Shown here: positions 44,429-52,810 of the stretch, piece by piece
How the letters are laid out: every line of letters starts with the position of its first letter
Position numbering within the stretch: the stretch's first letter is position 1
From: VXYL01 sp965208525
GTDB taxonomy: Bacteria; Pseudomonadota; Gammaproteobacteria; Pseudomonadales; Azotimanducaceae
Assembly: GCA_965208525.1 (NCBI GenBank)
Contig: OZ242340.1
Span: 4,340,001-4,404,000 of the forward strand
Direction of reading: 5' to 3'
Length of the DNA stretch: 64,000 nucleotides
Made by a program: the position numbers and the translations under genes
Notes under the pieces: generated by a model
What the model saw: only the letters and a program-made list of their open reading frames with translations
Database searches by the model: none
Told to the model about the DNA's origin: nothing

Positions 44429-44920
44429 ATGCGCCGCCTGATCGCTGTGCTGATCGAGAACGAGGCCGGCGCGCTCTCGCGCGTCGTGGGCCTTTTTGCC
44501 CAGCGCAACTACAACATTGAGTCACTCAGCGTCGCGCCGACGGAGGACCCGACGCTGTCGCGGCTGACGCTCTGCACCAGCGGCGACGACAGCAAGATCG
44601 AGCAGATCACCAAGCATCTCAACCGCTTGATCGAGGTGATCCGGGTGGTGGACCTCACCGACGGCGAGCACGTGGAACGCGAGATGATGCTGCTCAAGGT
44701 GCGCGCCGAGGGAGTGATGCGGGCCGAGGTGAAGCGCACCTGCGACATCTTTCGGGGACAGATCGTGGATGTGGCGGAAAGCCTCTACACCGTGCTGCTC
44801 ACCGGCACTTCGGGGAAGCTCGACAATTTCATTCGTGCGCTGCCGAAAACGGCCATTGTCGAAGTGGTGCGCTCGGGGGTTTCCGGCATCGGCAGGAACG
44901 AGAAGATACTGGGCCTTTAG
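44429..44920 (+). CDS. ilvH: Acetolactate synthase small (regulatory) subunit
   Basis: A 163-residue protein with an N-terminal ACT domain: MRRLIAVLIENEAGALSRVVGLFAQRNYNIESLSVAPTED is the usual valine-binding region (NIESL). The second domain has LLKVRAEGVMRAEVKRTCD and FRGQIVDVAESLYTVLLTG. It activates the large subunit and gives feedback inhibition by valine. It starts 33 bases after ilvI and 41 bases before ilvC. Length and order match other proteobacterial ilvIHC operons. Confidence 0.96.
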   Translation: MRRLIAVLIENEAGALSRVVGLFAQRNYNIESLSVAPTEDPTLSRLTLCTSGDDSKIEQITKHLNRLIEVIRVVDLTDGEHVEREMMLLKVRAEGVMRAEVKRTCDIFRGQIVDVAESLYTVLLTGTSGKLDNFIRALPKTAIVEVVRSGVSGIGRNEKILGL

Positions 44921-44961
44921 GAACGCAAAGCCGCGGCGCAACAGCACACAGGGGGACAACC

Positions 44962-45981
44962 ATGCAGGTTTACTACGACAAGGATGCCGACCTCTCGATC
45001 ATCCAGAAGATGAACGTGGTTGTGGTGGGCTACGGCTCCCAGGGCCACGCCCACGCCAACAATCTGCGCGACTCCGGCGTCGCCAACATCAAGATTGGCC
45101 TGCGCGAGGGCTCGGGCTCGTGGCCCAAGGCGGAGAACGCCGGCTTCACCGTGCAGCCGGTGGTGGAAGCGGTGAAGGATGCGGACCTCGTGATGATCCT
45201 GACGCCGGACGAGCATCAGCAGCGGATATACAACGAAGAGATCGAACCCAACATCAAGACGGACGCCGCCATCGCCTTCGCCCACGGCTTCAACATCCAT
45301 TTTGAGTTGATTGAGCCGCGCTCCGACCTCGACGTCATCATGATCGCGCCGAAGGGCCCCGGCCACACGGTGCGCTCCACCTATGTCGAGGGCGGCGGCG
45401 TGCCGAGCCTCATCGCCATCGGCCAGAACGCCAGCGGCAACGCCAAGGAAATCGCGCTTTCCTACGCCTCCGCCAACGGCGGCGGCCGCGCCGGCATCAT
45501 CGAGACGAGCTTTCGCGAGGAGACGGAGACGGACCTCTTCGGCGAACAGGCCGTGCTCTGCGGCGGCGCCGCGGCGCTTGTCACTGCGGGCTTCGAGACC
45601 CTGGTGGAAGCCGGCTACGCCCCGGAGATGGCCTATTTCGAGTGCCTTCACGAACTCAAGCTGATCGTCGACTTCTTCTACGAAGGCGGCGTCTCGAACA
45701 TGTGGTACACCGTCTCCAACACCGCTGAGTACGGTGGCCTCACCCGCGGCCCCCGCATCGTCACCGACGAAACCAAGGCCGAGATGAAGCGCATGCTCGC
45801 CGAAATCCAGTCCGGCGCCTTCGCCCGCGAGTTCGTCACCGAAAACCGCGCCGGCGCCCCCACCATCAAGGCCATGCGCCGCATGAGCAGCAGCCACCAA
45901 ATCGAGGATGTCGGCAGCCGCCTGCGCGCCATGATGCCCTGGATCGCCGAGAACCAACTGGTGGACAAAACGAAGAACTGA
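44962..45981 (+). CDS. ilvC: Ketol-acid reductoisomerase (class I)
   Basis: A 339-residue enzyme. The NADPH-binding motif is VVVGYGSQGHAHANNLRDSG; the metal site residues are in the helical C-domain: ETDLFGEQAVLCGGAAALVTAGFETL, and AYFECLHELKLIVDFFYEGG. TGTCHD-like SNTAEYGGLTRG precedes the end. It converts acetolactate to dihydroxyisovalerate with NADPH and magnesium. Its short length places it in class I. The start has GGGGGACAACC upstream of ATG 44962. It ends the ilvIHC operon. Confidence 0.97.
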   Translation: MQVYYDKDADLSIIQKMNVVVVGYGSQGHAHANNLRDSGVANIKIGLREGSGSWPKAENAGFTVQPVVEAVKDADLVMILTPDEHQQRIYNEEIEPNIKTDAAIAFAHGFNIHFELIEPRSDLDVIMIAPKGPGHTVRSTYVEGGGVPSLIAIGQNASGNAKEIALSYASANGGGRAGIIETSFREETETDLFGEQAVLCGGAAALVTAGFETLVEAGYAPEMAYFECLHELKLIVDFFYEGGVSNMWYTVSNTAEYGGLTRGPRIVTDETKAEMKRMLAEIQSGAFAREFVTENRAGAPTIKAMRRMSSSHQIEDVGSRLRAMMPWIAENQLVDKTKN

Positions 45982-46057
45982 TCAGGCAGCGCCTTCTCAG
46001 GCTCCCTCTAGCCGCGAATGTGGCTCTGCGCGGTGCGCCCCAAAGGAAGCGAAGCGT

Positions 46058-46603
46058 TCAATCGCCCGGGAGAACGCGGGTGCAAAGGCTCTGGTAGCGG
46101 GCTGGCTCCGCGTCCCGGTCGATGGCGTTGCACGTCTCGTAGGCGAGGCGGGCCTGGTGGACGACGAAGGCTCGAATTGCTTCAGCGTCCTTCGTGCTCA
46201 GGGTCGCCTTGAATGCCGGCATTCCGCCGGTGGCGTAGATGCCTTCGACGACGATTGCGTTCCACGACCGGTGTACCGGAGTGGGGCTATAGCGAAGGTC
46301 GGAGAATTCGCTGTCGGAAACAGCTCCGTCGCCGTGGCACGAGGCACAATGCGTCGTGTAGAGCGCTGCGCCCAAGGCCAGGTCCTCTTCAGTGGCTTCA
46401 AGCGCCGGTGGCTCGGGCAGCTCGACCCGAAACTCGAACTCGGCTTCGGCTGGCACCGGCTCCGTCCCCATCGCGCTCCATCCTACCGCCAGGACGACCG
46501 CCGCTAGCGCGCCCTGACGGGCGCGTTGGCAGTTCGCTGCGCGAACTGCTGGCCTTCGTGCTGCCGGCGCCGCTGATTCCCGCCACATCCGCGTTCCCGT
46601 CAT
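46058..46603 (-). CDS. Exported c-type cytochrome, PQQ-dehydrogenase-associated type
   Basis: A 181-residue protein with an N-terminal basic and hydrophobic stretch (GALAAVVLAVGW) that should act as signal peptide, and one haem site CASCH at residues 86-90, in AALYTTHCASCHGDGA. The distal ligand is likely Met128 in GGMPAF. The context (DLRYSPTPVHRSWNAIVVEG, then LSTKDAEAIRAFVVHQAR) resembles the cytochrome domain of quinoprotein alcohol dehydrogenases. ATG 46603 overlaps the stop of the ABC gene (ATGA), an unusual partner. About 20 residues before the hydrophobic stretch are encoded by hairpin repeat C, so the signal peptide start may really be internal. Confidence 0.75.
   Translation of the reverse strand: MTGTRMWRESAAPAARRPAVRAANCQRARQGALAAVVLAVGWSAMGTEPVPAEAEFEFRVELPEPPALEATEEDLALGAALYTTHCASCHGDGAVSDSEFSDLRYSPTPVHRSWNAIVVEGIYATGGMPAFKATLSTKDAEAIRAFVVHQARLAYETCNAIDRDAEPARYQSLCTRVLPGD
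46508..46552. repeat. GCGCCC/GTTGGCA hairpin repeat, copy C, inside a gene
   Basis: CGCGCCCTGACGGGCGCG then TTGGCAGTTCGCTGCG and CGAACTGCTGG. It has a second hairpin AGTTCGC-TGC-GCGAACT. The element lies in the 5' part of the cytochrome gene and is read through in frame, as copy B is in the Uma2 gene. Confidence 0.75.
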
Positions 46604-48519
46604 GCGCCTTCCGGCTGCATGTCCGTGGTGCCCCAATCCTGCGTGGTCTCGTTCAGGCTTTGCTGGCGGTATAGCTGGGCGTAGTGGCCCTGGGCGGCCA
46701 TCAGTTCTTCGTGGGCGCCGAGTTCCACCAGTTCGCCACCGTCGATGACCGCGATGCGGGTGGCGTTGCGGATGGTGGAAAGGCGGTGGGCGATGACGAA
46801 GCTGATTCGCCCCGACAGCACATTCGTGAGGCCCTTCTGGATGCGCTGCTCGGTTTCGGTGTCCACCGACGACGTGGCCTCGTCCATCACGAGGATCTGC
46901 GGGTCCGCGAGGATGGCGCGGGCGAATGACACGAGCTGCTTCTGGCCGGCAGAGAGGCGGCCGCCGCCTTCGCCCACCTCGGTGTCGTAGCCGTCTTCCA
47001 TCGCCGCGATGAAGTCGTGAGCGCCGGCCAACACCGCGGCGGCTTTCACCTCTTCGTCGATGGCGTCGAGCCGACCGTAGCGGATGTTCTCCATGATGGA
47101 GCCGCTGAAGACGTGGGCGTTCTGCAAGACGATGCCGAGGTTCGACTGCAACCAGTGCAGGCTGCGGGTGCGATAGTCCACCCCGTCGATCAGCACCTGG
47201 CCGCTCACCGGCTCGTAGAACCGGCAGACGAGGTTGACGAGCGTGCTCTTGCCGCCGCCTGTGGGGCCGACGATGGCGATGGTCTCGCCGCTTTCCACCG
47301 CAAGGCTCACGTCGCGCAGCACCGGCCGGCGGGCGTCGTAGTGAAACGCCACGTTTTTGAGTTCGATGCGGCGGATGGCCTGGGCGCCGCCGTCGTGGGC
47401 GATGCGCGAGCGTGGCGGCGCACCGGATTCGTCCGCGGCCCGCTGCGCCGCGATGGCGCGCTTCACGCTCTCGGAATCCTCGATCTCTGGCTGCGCGTCG
47501 ATGAGGCTCAAGACGCGCTCCGCCGACGCCTGCGCCATCTGCATCTCGGCGAACCAGTAGCCCATCATCTCCACCGGATCGAAGAAGTGCCGTGCCCAGA
47601 CCATGAAGACGATCAGCGTCCCCGCGCCCACGAGGCCAAGGCTCATCTGCCAGCCGCCCACGGCCAGTGTCAGGTTCACCGACACCGCGCTGAAGATCAG
47701 CACCACCGGCAGGAAGATGGCCGCCAGCACCATGTTGCGCACCGAGGCGCCGTACATGGTGTGGGTGAGGTCGCCAAACTCGGCGCGGTTCGCGTCCTCG
47801 CGCACGAACGCCTTGCTGGTGAGCACGCCCATGATGCCTTCGTTGTAGGAGCCGGTGATGCGCGAGTTGGTGGCGCGCACGAGCCGGGCGCTCGTCAGGA
47901 TGCTGCGGCGAAACTTGGCGGACACCCACGCCACCGCCGGCATCACCGCCAGCACCACCAGCGCAAGCTGCCAGTTGAGCACGAACATGACGACGGCGAT
48001 GGAGAGCATCATCGTGCCGCCCCAGATGAAGTCGAGAAAGCCCCAGGCGAGGATGTTCGTCAGCCGCTCGCAATCGGCGGTCATGCGCGCCATCAGCCAG
48101 CCCACCGGACGATAGTCGTAGAACGAGAACGACAGCCGCTGCAGGTTGGCGAAGGCTTCCCGGCGCAGGTCGTGGCTGGCGGAGACGCGAATCTGCCCCG
48201 CCACCCAGACGAAGGCGGCGACGGAGAGCGCCAAGAGCACGTTGCAGCCGAGCGCCACCATGCCCCAGAGCACGAAGTCGGCGTCGGCGCCGTTCTCGGT
48301 CACGTCATCGACGATCCACTTGGCAACCATCGCCGGATACACGGCCTCGAGCACGCCGGTAAGCGCTGCGGAGATGCCGAGCGCGGTCAACTGCCCGCGA
48401 TAGGGCAGGATGAAGCCGAACAGGCGCTTCCACAGGTTCAGGTTGACAGATTCGGCGGCGGCGGCCTCGTCGAAGCCGTCCTGGAAGTTCTCGTCGTCGT
48501 AGTTGTCCACTTCAGCCAC
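46600..48519 (-). CDS. ABC exporter half-transporter (MdlB-like, canonical Glu)
   Basis: A 639-residue half-transporter: six membrane helices (residues 30-330) and a C-terminal ATPase. Walker A is GPTGGGKST, the signature is LSAGQKQ instead of LSGGQ, and Walker B is ILVMDEATSSVD with the catalytic Glu. The H-loop is VIAHRLST. Its mate, encoded just upstream, has the opposite pattern (LSGGQ but Asp for Glu), so the two form a heterodimer with one functional site, like MdlA/MdlB or TM287/288. The substrate is unknown (lipid or peptide/drug). GTG 48519 follows GGGAG inside the end of the upstream gene, an overlap of 8 bases. Confidence 0.87.
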   Translation of the reverse strand: MAEVDNYDDENFQDGFDEAAAAESVNLNLWKRLFGFILPYRGQLTALGISAALTGVLEAVYPAMVAKWIVDDVTENGADADFVLWGMVALGCNVLLALSVAAFVWVAGQIRVSASHDLRREAFANLQRLSFSFYDYRPVGWLMARMTADCERLTNILAWGFLDFIWGGTMMLSIAVVMFVLNWQLALVVLAVMPAVAWVSAKFRRSILTSARLVRATNSRITGSYNEGIMGVLTSKAFVREDANRAEFGDLTHTMYGASVRNMVLAAIFLPVVLIFSAVSVNLTLAVGGWQMSLGLVGAGTLIVFMVWARHFFDPVEMMGYWFAEMQMAQASAERVLSLIDAQPEIEDSESVKRAIAAQRAADESGAPPRSRIAHDGGAQAIRRIELKNVAFHYDARRPVLRDVSLAVESGETIAIVGPTGGGKSTLVNLVCRFYEPVSGQVLIDGVDYRTRSLHWLQSNLGIVLQNAHVFSGSIMENIRYGRLDAIDEEVKAAAVLAGAHDFIAAMEDGYDTEVGEGGGRLSAGQKQLVSFARAILADPQILVMDEATSSVDTETEQRIQKGLTNVLSGRISFVIAHRLSTIRNATRIAVIDGGELVELGAHEELMAAQGHYAQLYRQQSLNETTQDWGTTDMQPEGA

Positions 48520-50389
48520 GGTTCTCTCCCTGCATCTGGCGCGCCCTTGCGGGCCCGCCGTCACGCCTTGCGTTCTGCAAGTCGGCGTCGATGGATTCGT
48601 CCAAGGCGCCTTGGATTTCACACAGGCGGCGGTAGGGGCCGGGCAACGCCGCCAGCGTGCTGTGGTCGCCGTCCTGCACCAACTGCCCTTCGTCCAGCAC
48701 GAGGATGCGGTCAGCGTCCCGCACCGACGACAGCCGGTGGGCGATCACGAGAGTCGTGTGCCGGCCCTGGCGGCGTCGGAGCGCTGCCAGAATCGCCAGC
48801 TCCGTGCCCGTGTCAACCGCCGAAAGGGAATCGTCCAACACCAGCACCGGCGGGTCCTTGAGCAAGGCCCGCGCCAATGCCAGTCGCTGCCGCTGCCCGC
48901 CCGACAGCGTGACGCCCCGTTCGCCCACCAGCGAGTCGTAGCCAGCGGGAAAGTCCTCGATGGCCTGGTGGATCGCGGCATCGCGGGTGGCGTCGATCAG
49001 GTCCTGCACCGGTGCATCGGGGCGCGCGACCCGCAGGTTCTCCTCGATGGAGCGGGAGTAGAGAAACGGGTCCTGCAAGACCACGCCCACCTGCGCCCGC
49101 AACCACTTGCGGTCCACGTGGGTGATGTCCAGCCCGTCGAGCGTGATCCGCCCCTGGGCGAAGGAATAGAGCCGAAGCAGCAGCCGGATGAGTGTGGACT
49201 TGCCGGAACCCGGCGCCCCGACGATGCCCACCGTCTGGCCGGCGGGAATGGCGACGCTCACGTCGCGCAGGACGAAGCGCTTGGGCTCGTAGCCGAAGGT
49301 GAGGTCCTCGAAGGCAAGATCGCCCCGGGCGCGGCCAATCTCCGGCACCGGCTCTTGCGTCTCTTCTTCGGTCTCCAGAATGTGATTGATGCGCTTGAGC
49401 GCGACCATCGCCTTGCCGGTGTCGGTGAGCACCCGGCCCAAGTGCCGCACCGGCCACAACACCATGCCCACCAAGGTGATGAAGGCGAAGAGCTCCCCGA
49501 CGGTGATGGTGCCCGCCGCCAGGAACGCGCCACCGGCGATCAGGACGATGGTGATCTGCGCCATGCAGAACAGGTCGCTGACGCCCCAATACAGCCCCAT
49601 CAGCCGATTCATGCGGAAATAGTTGTTCCGGAACGCAGCGTTGCGCTCGCCAAAGCGCTTGATCTCGAACTCCTGCCGAGCGAATGCCCGCACCACGCGA
49701 ATGCCGGTGAGGTTCTCCTGCAGCACCGCCGTCATGGCCGCCTCGGATTCGTCCACCTCGAGGAACACCCGCTTCACCCGCGTGAAGAACACCACCGCGC
49801 CCAAGACGATGAACGGCATCAGACACACCGACAGCATCGCCAGCCGCTCATCGCGCCAGAACAGCATCGGCGTCATGATCGCGAGCAGGAGCACGGCGCG
49901 GCCAATCTCCACCACCTGCGCCGACAGGAACATGCGCACGGTTTCCACATCCGAGCTGCAGCGCTGCACCAGGTCGCCGGTGTCCGCCGTGTCGAAGAAC
50001 GATGCCGGCAGGTGGTGCAGGCGCTCATAGAGGGCATCGCGCAGCTTTCGGGCGATGGCCTCCGAAGCCATTGCCGCCCAGCGACCGCGCAGATAGAGAA
50101 AGAGCCCTCCGAGCGCAGTGACGAGCACGCCGGCGAGGGCAGAGACGATCAGATAGGCGATGACCGGTGTGCCGCCGAACACCGACGCAATGGCAAGCGC
50201 GGTTTCCGCGAGGCCAGGTGCACCCTGCTCCAGATCGTCGGCGGAAAGGGCGTCGAGCGCATACATCCCCACCAGCGGCGAGGACAGCATGAACAGGTTG
50301 CTCACCCCCATCGCCAGCACGGCGGCAAGATAACGCGCCCGCTGGCCGCGGGTGATGAACCATAAGTTTCGAGGTCGGGCCTGGGTCAT
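48512..50389 (-). CDS. ABC exporter half-transporter (MdlA-like, degenerate catalytic site)
   Basis: A 625-residue half-transporter. Membrane domain helices occupy residues 1-310. The ATPase has Walker A GAPGSGKST, the canonical signature LSGGQRQRLALARAL and Walker B VLVLDDSLSAVD, in which the catalytic Glu is Asp (LDD for LDE). The H-loop is VIAHRLSS. Together with the downstream gene this gives a heterodimeric exporter with asymmetric sites. ATG 50389 has AGGGA 7 bases upstream. The next gene on the same strand overlaps its end by 8 bases, so synthesis of the pair is coupled. Confidence 0.87.
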   Translation of the reverse strand: MTQARPRNLWFITRGQRARYLAAVLAMGVSNLFMLSSPLVGMYALDALSADDLEQGAPGLAETALAIASVFGGTPVIAYLIVSALAGVLVTALGGLFLYLRGRWAAMASEAIARKLRDALYERLHHLPASFFDTADTGDLVQRCSSDVETVRMFLSAQVVEIGRAVLLLAIMTPMLFWRDERLAMLSVCLMPFIVLGAVVFFTRVKRVFLEVDESEAAMTAVLQENLTGIRVVRAFARQEFEIKRFGERNAAFRNNYFRMNRLMGLYWGVSDLFCMAQITIVLIAGGAFLAAGTITVGELFAFITLVGMVLWPVRHLGRVLTDTGKAMVALKRINHILETEEETQEPVPEIGRARGDLAFEDLTFGYEPKRFVLRDVSVAIPAGQTVGIVGAPGSGKSTLIRLLLRLYSFAQGRITLDGLDITHVDRKWLRAQVGVVLQDPFLYSRSIEENLRVARPDAPVQDLIDATRDAAIHQAIEDFPAGYDSLVGERGVTLSGGQRQRLALARALLKDPPVLVLDDSLSAVDTGTELAILAALRRRQGRHTTLVIAHRLSSVRDADRILVLDEGQLVQDGDHSTLAALPGPYRRLCEIQGALDESIDADLQNARRDGGPARARQMQGENRG

Positions 50390-50438
50390 GACGGTTCCCT
50401 GGCTGGACATTGACGTGAAGGGGACGCGCATGTCAGCG

Positions 50439-50454
50439 CGTCCTGCGCAGGACG
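50439..50454. promoter_or_regulatory. 16-base perfect palindrome before the ABC exporter operon
   Basis: CGTCCTGCGCAGGACG is a perfect inverted repeat located 50-65 bases upstream of ATG 50389. It could be an operator of the ABC operon or another hairpin repeat. A related CGCGTCC...GGACGCG hairpin lies in the MITE-like element at 6815. Confidence 0.3.
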
Positions 50455-50720
50455 GACGAACCCGAGTGGGGTTGCGGTCAGGCTGTTTCGGGCGGCGCCA
50501 AGGAAGGACGCATCGCCCAAGGAGTCAGTTCAGCCCGTTCCGCCGGACGGCGGTGCCAGCGATCTGGCAAGACGACACACCCGGGGCGTCACGGCGAGTT
50601 TGAACATTGTCCATCGGCATCGCTCCCAAGTGCTGTTGGAGAAGGCGGCGCACTATACGCGCCTGATCGGGAATGAACAATGGCTTGTGGCCGGTCGGGT
50701 TCCGCGATGGGCGCGCACCT

Positions 50721-50834
50721 TTGGAGGGAAGGCATGCGGCCTTCCCTTTGGCGCCGAACCGGCGCCTTGTCGGCAGGCGGGCGGCGAGTACGCGCCTGAC
50801 GGCGCGTAGGGAAGGCAAAATGCCTTCCCTCCAA
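50721..50834. repeat. Composite palindromic element with TTGG...CCAA ends
   Basis: The element opens TTGGAGGGAAGGCAT and closes with the reverse complement (ATGCCTTCCCTCCAA). Each end is itself a hairpin: AGGGAAGGC-ATGCG-GCCTTCCCT at 50725-50747 and AGGGAAGGCA-AAA-TGCCTTCCCT at 50808-50830. The middle has GGCGCC-GAACC-GGCGCC and GCGCCTGACGGCGC. A second element of the same plan is at 60484-60604. It lies between the divergent ABC operon and the LLM gene at 50853. The rest of the gap 50390-50852 shows only the palindrome at 50439. Confidence 0.75.
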
Positions 50835-50852
50835 TGCAGAGGAACACGAAAC

Positions 50853-51611
50853 ATGCATCTCGGTGCCGTCTTGCTGCCCACATCGGCCAACCCGGCCACG
50901 AGTGACCTAACCGAACGCGCCCGCGAGCTTGAAGAGGCCGGCTTCGACAGCCTATGGGCCGTGCAAGCGGCCGGCCGCGGTGGCTTCCTGCCGGATCCGC
51001 TGCAAGTGCTTGCCGCGGCTGCTGCCGGCACGACACGCCCAAGGCTCGGCACCGCCGTGCTGCAGTTGCCGCTTTACCCGACCGCGGCGCTCGCGCACCA
51101 GCTCCTGTCACTCCAGCATTTCGCCGGGGATCGGCTTTGCATCGGTGTGGGCTGCGGCTCCACAGAGAGCGATTTCCGCATCTTCGAGCAGGATTACGCG
51201 AGCCGCTTCGAACAGTTCGACCGCCAGTTGGTGGAGCTGCGGCAACTTCTCACCACCGGCAAGGCGGAAGGCATCGACCTATCGCCACCACAAGCGCTTG
51301 CCGGCGGCCCGCCCCTCCTCTACGGCACCTGGGGCAAGCGCGTCGCCCGCGCGGCGACAGAGTTTGCCGGCTGGATCGGCTCGGCTCTCTACCGCAGCGA
51401 CGAGCAGGTAATCGCCTCGCTCAAGACCTACCGCGAAGACGGTGGGAAGCGAGCCATCATCTCCTCCATAGTCATGGGCGCAGGCGATGAGAAGTCCCAC
51501 CGTGCACGACTCGACACCTTCGCGGAAGCAGGCTTTGACGAGGCAGTGGTAATGCTCCGCCCGGATGGACCGAAGGCCGAGTCGGTGCGCGGCTGGGTCT
51601 CGCCAGCCTAA
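50853..51611 (+). CDS. LLM-class flavin/F420-dependent oxidoreductase (4 of 4)
   Basis: A 252-residue luciferase-like protein, shorter than the other three. It begins HLGAVLLPTSANPATSDLTE and has the family blocks ELEEAGFDSLWAVQAAGRGG, RLGTAVLQLPLYPTAALAHQ, DRLCIGVGCGSTESDFRIFE (variant of the G-x-G-x-G loop) and PPLLYGTWGKRVARAATE. The early end suggests loss of the last barrel helices or a compact subfamily. Cofactor and substrate are unknown. ATG 50853 has AGAGGAA 9 bases upstream and lies 18 bases after the composite element. Confidence 0.83.
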   Translation: MHLGAVLLPTSANPATSDLTERARELEEAGFDSLWAVQAAGRGGFLPDPLQVLAAAAAGTTRPRLGTAVLQLPLYPTAALAHQLLSLQHFAGDRLCIGVGCGSTESDFRIFEQDYASRFEQFDRQLVELRQLLTTGKAEGIDLSPPQALAGGPPLLYGTWGKRVARAATEFAGWIGSALYRSDEQVIASLKTYREDGGKRAIISSIVMGAGDEKSHRARLDTFAEAGFDEAVVMLRPDGPKAESVRGWVSPA

Positions 51612-51705
51612 GCGCACCCGCTGCCTTGGGAGGGCCTTCTTTGGTAGAGGGCAGAATTCCCTACCCGCTGAGGATTCGACTTTCGACGCAGCCCCGAATC
51701 CGTAG

Positions 51706-52626
51706 TCAATCGCCGCGCAGTTCCGCCGGCCGAACCTCGACAGCCGCCGCGCTCTCGAACAGCTCCATGATCGCCCAGAGTTCCTTCTCCGCCCAGCCAT
51801 TGGCAAGACCGGCCGCGAACGGTTGTGTGGCGGCCGTTCCCACAGCCAACGGCGCGTCAACGCTTTGCGCCAGTTCGACGGCGAGCTTCATGTCCTTGGC
51901 GATGGTGTGCAGGCCCATGTTGGCGGTCTGACCGGGCGGCGGGTCGGCGCTGAGGGTGGTGACACGTTCCACCATGGAGCGGAACATGGGGCTACCGCCG
52001 CTGCTTGCGCTGATGACCTCCTTGAGCGTCTCCACCGTCAGTCCCGCCTTCACCCCAAGTGCCAGCGCCTCCATCGCTGCAGCCATGCCGATGCCGGCAA
52101 GCAGGTTATTGACGATTTTCACGGTGGCGCCCGAGCCGGTGCCGCCCACATGGAAGACCTTCTCGCCGAACGCCTGCAGCACCGGCATGGCCTTGTTGAG
52201 CGCCGCTCCATCACCACCCACCATCACCGACAGCGTCCCCTGCTGGCGCTGCTCTATGCCGCCACTCACAGGGGCATCGAGCACCGTCACGCCCTTTGCG
52301 GCAGCCTGCTCCGCGATGCGGTGCACGATACTTGGACTGATGGTGCTGAGCTCGATGTAGATGTCCCCAGACTTGGCGCCGGCGAGAACGCCATCAGCCC
52401 CAAACGCCACCTGCTCGCTTGCCGCGTTGGACGGCAGCGAAGCAAGCACGATGTCCGACGCCTCGGCGACCTCGCGAGGAGAGGCCGCAACGCTGGCGCC
52501 ATGCCCCGCAAGCTCCTGGCACGGCTCGTCGCGCAAGTCGCAAACGGTGAGCTCGAAACCCGCCCGCGCAACGTTGAGCGCCATGGGCTTGCCGATGCCA
52601 CCAAGCCCGATGAAGCCGATCTTCAT
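51706..52626 (-). CDS. NAD(P)-dependent beta-hydroxyacid dehydrogenase (HIBADH family)
   Basis: A 306-residue 6-phosphogluconate-dehydrogenase-like enzyme. The N-terminal Rossmann motif is MKIGFIGLGGIGKPMALNVARAG. The substrate-binding block DAPVSGGIEQRQQGTLSVMVGG and the catalytic-lysine region GSGATVKIVNNLLAG (Lys in VKIVNN) are intact. Relatives act on 3-hydroxyisobutyrate, tartronate semialdehyde or glyoxylate. ATG 52626 has GGAGG 6 bases upstream; an ATG at 52641 is possible. It is convergent with the LLM gene at 50853. Confidence 0.92.
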   Translation of the reverse strand: MKIGFIGLGGIGKPMALNVARAGFELTVCDLRDEPCQELAGHGASVAASPREVAEASDIVLASLPSNAASEQVAFGADGVLAGAKSGDIYIELSTISPSIVHRIAEQAAAKGVTVLDAPVSGGIEQRQQGTLSVMVGGDGAALNKAMPVLQAFGEKVFHVGGTGSGATVKIVNNLLAGIGMAAAMEALALGVKAGLTVETLKEVISASSGGSPMFRSMVERVTTLSADPPPGQTANMGLHTIAKDMKLAVELAQSVDAPLAVGTAATQPFAAGLANGWAEKELWAIMELFESAAAVEVRPAELRGD

Positions 52627-52663
52627 TTCGTCCTCCGCCATTCCCTATTCGCCGATGCACATT

Positions 52664-52690
52664 GTAGGGCCGAGGCTTGTCCTCGCCCGG
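52664..52690. repeat. GGGCGGGG hairpin repeat family, fourth copy, reversed
   Basis: GTAGGGCCGAGGCTTGTCC followed by TCGCCCGG. It is the reverse orientation of the repeats at 12191, 12251 and 23795 (their complement reads GTAGGGGCGGGGCTTGTCCC), with two changes in the stem. Confidence 0.6.
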
Positions 52691-52810
52691 TTTCTCGCAT
52701 GACGGAAAACTCGTCTCGGTTGGTGCCGGCGCCCTGCTATCGGCGTGGCGTGGGCCCCGCCATCCTCGATACGACCACGCGGCGCGGTTGCCGGCTTGAG
52801 TCGCTCGCCT

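Noticed and set aside
48503..50365. 620-codon open frame antisense to the ABC exporter gene
   Set aside because: It mirrors the high-GC codon pattern of the real gene, is His/Arg-rich and has no recognisable domain.
50873..51490. Alternative plus-strand frames inside the LLM gene at 50853
   Set aside because: Arg/Pro/Ala-rich shadows without motifs; the chosen frame has all luciferase-like blocks.
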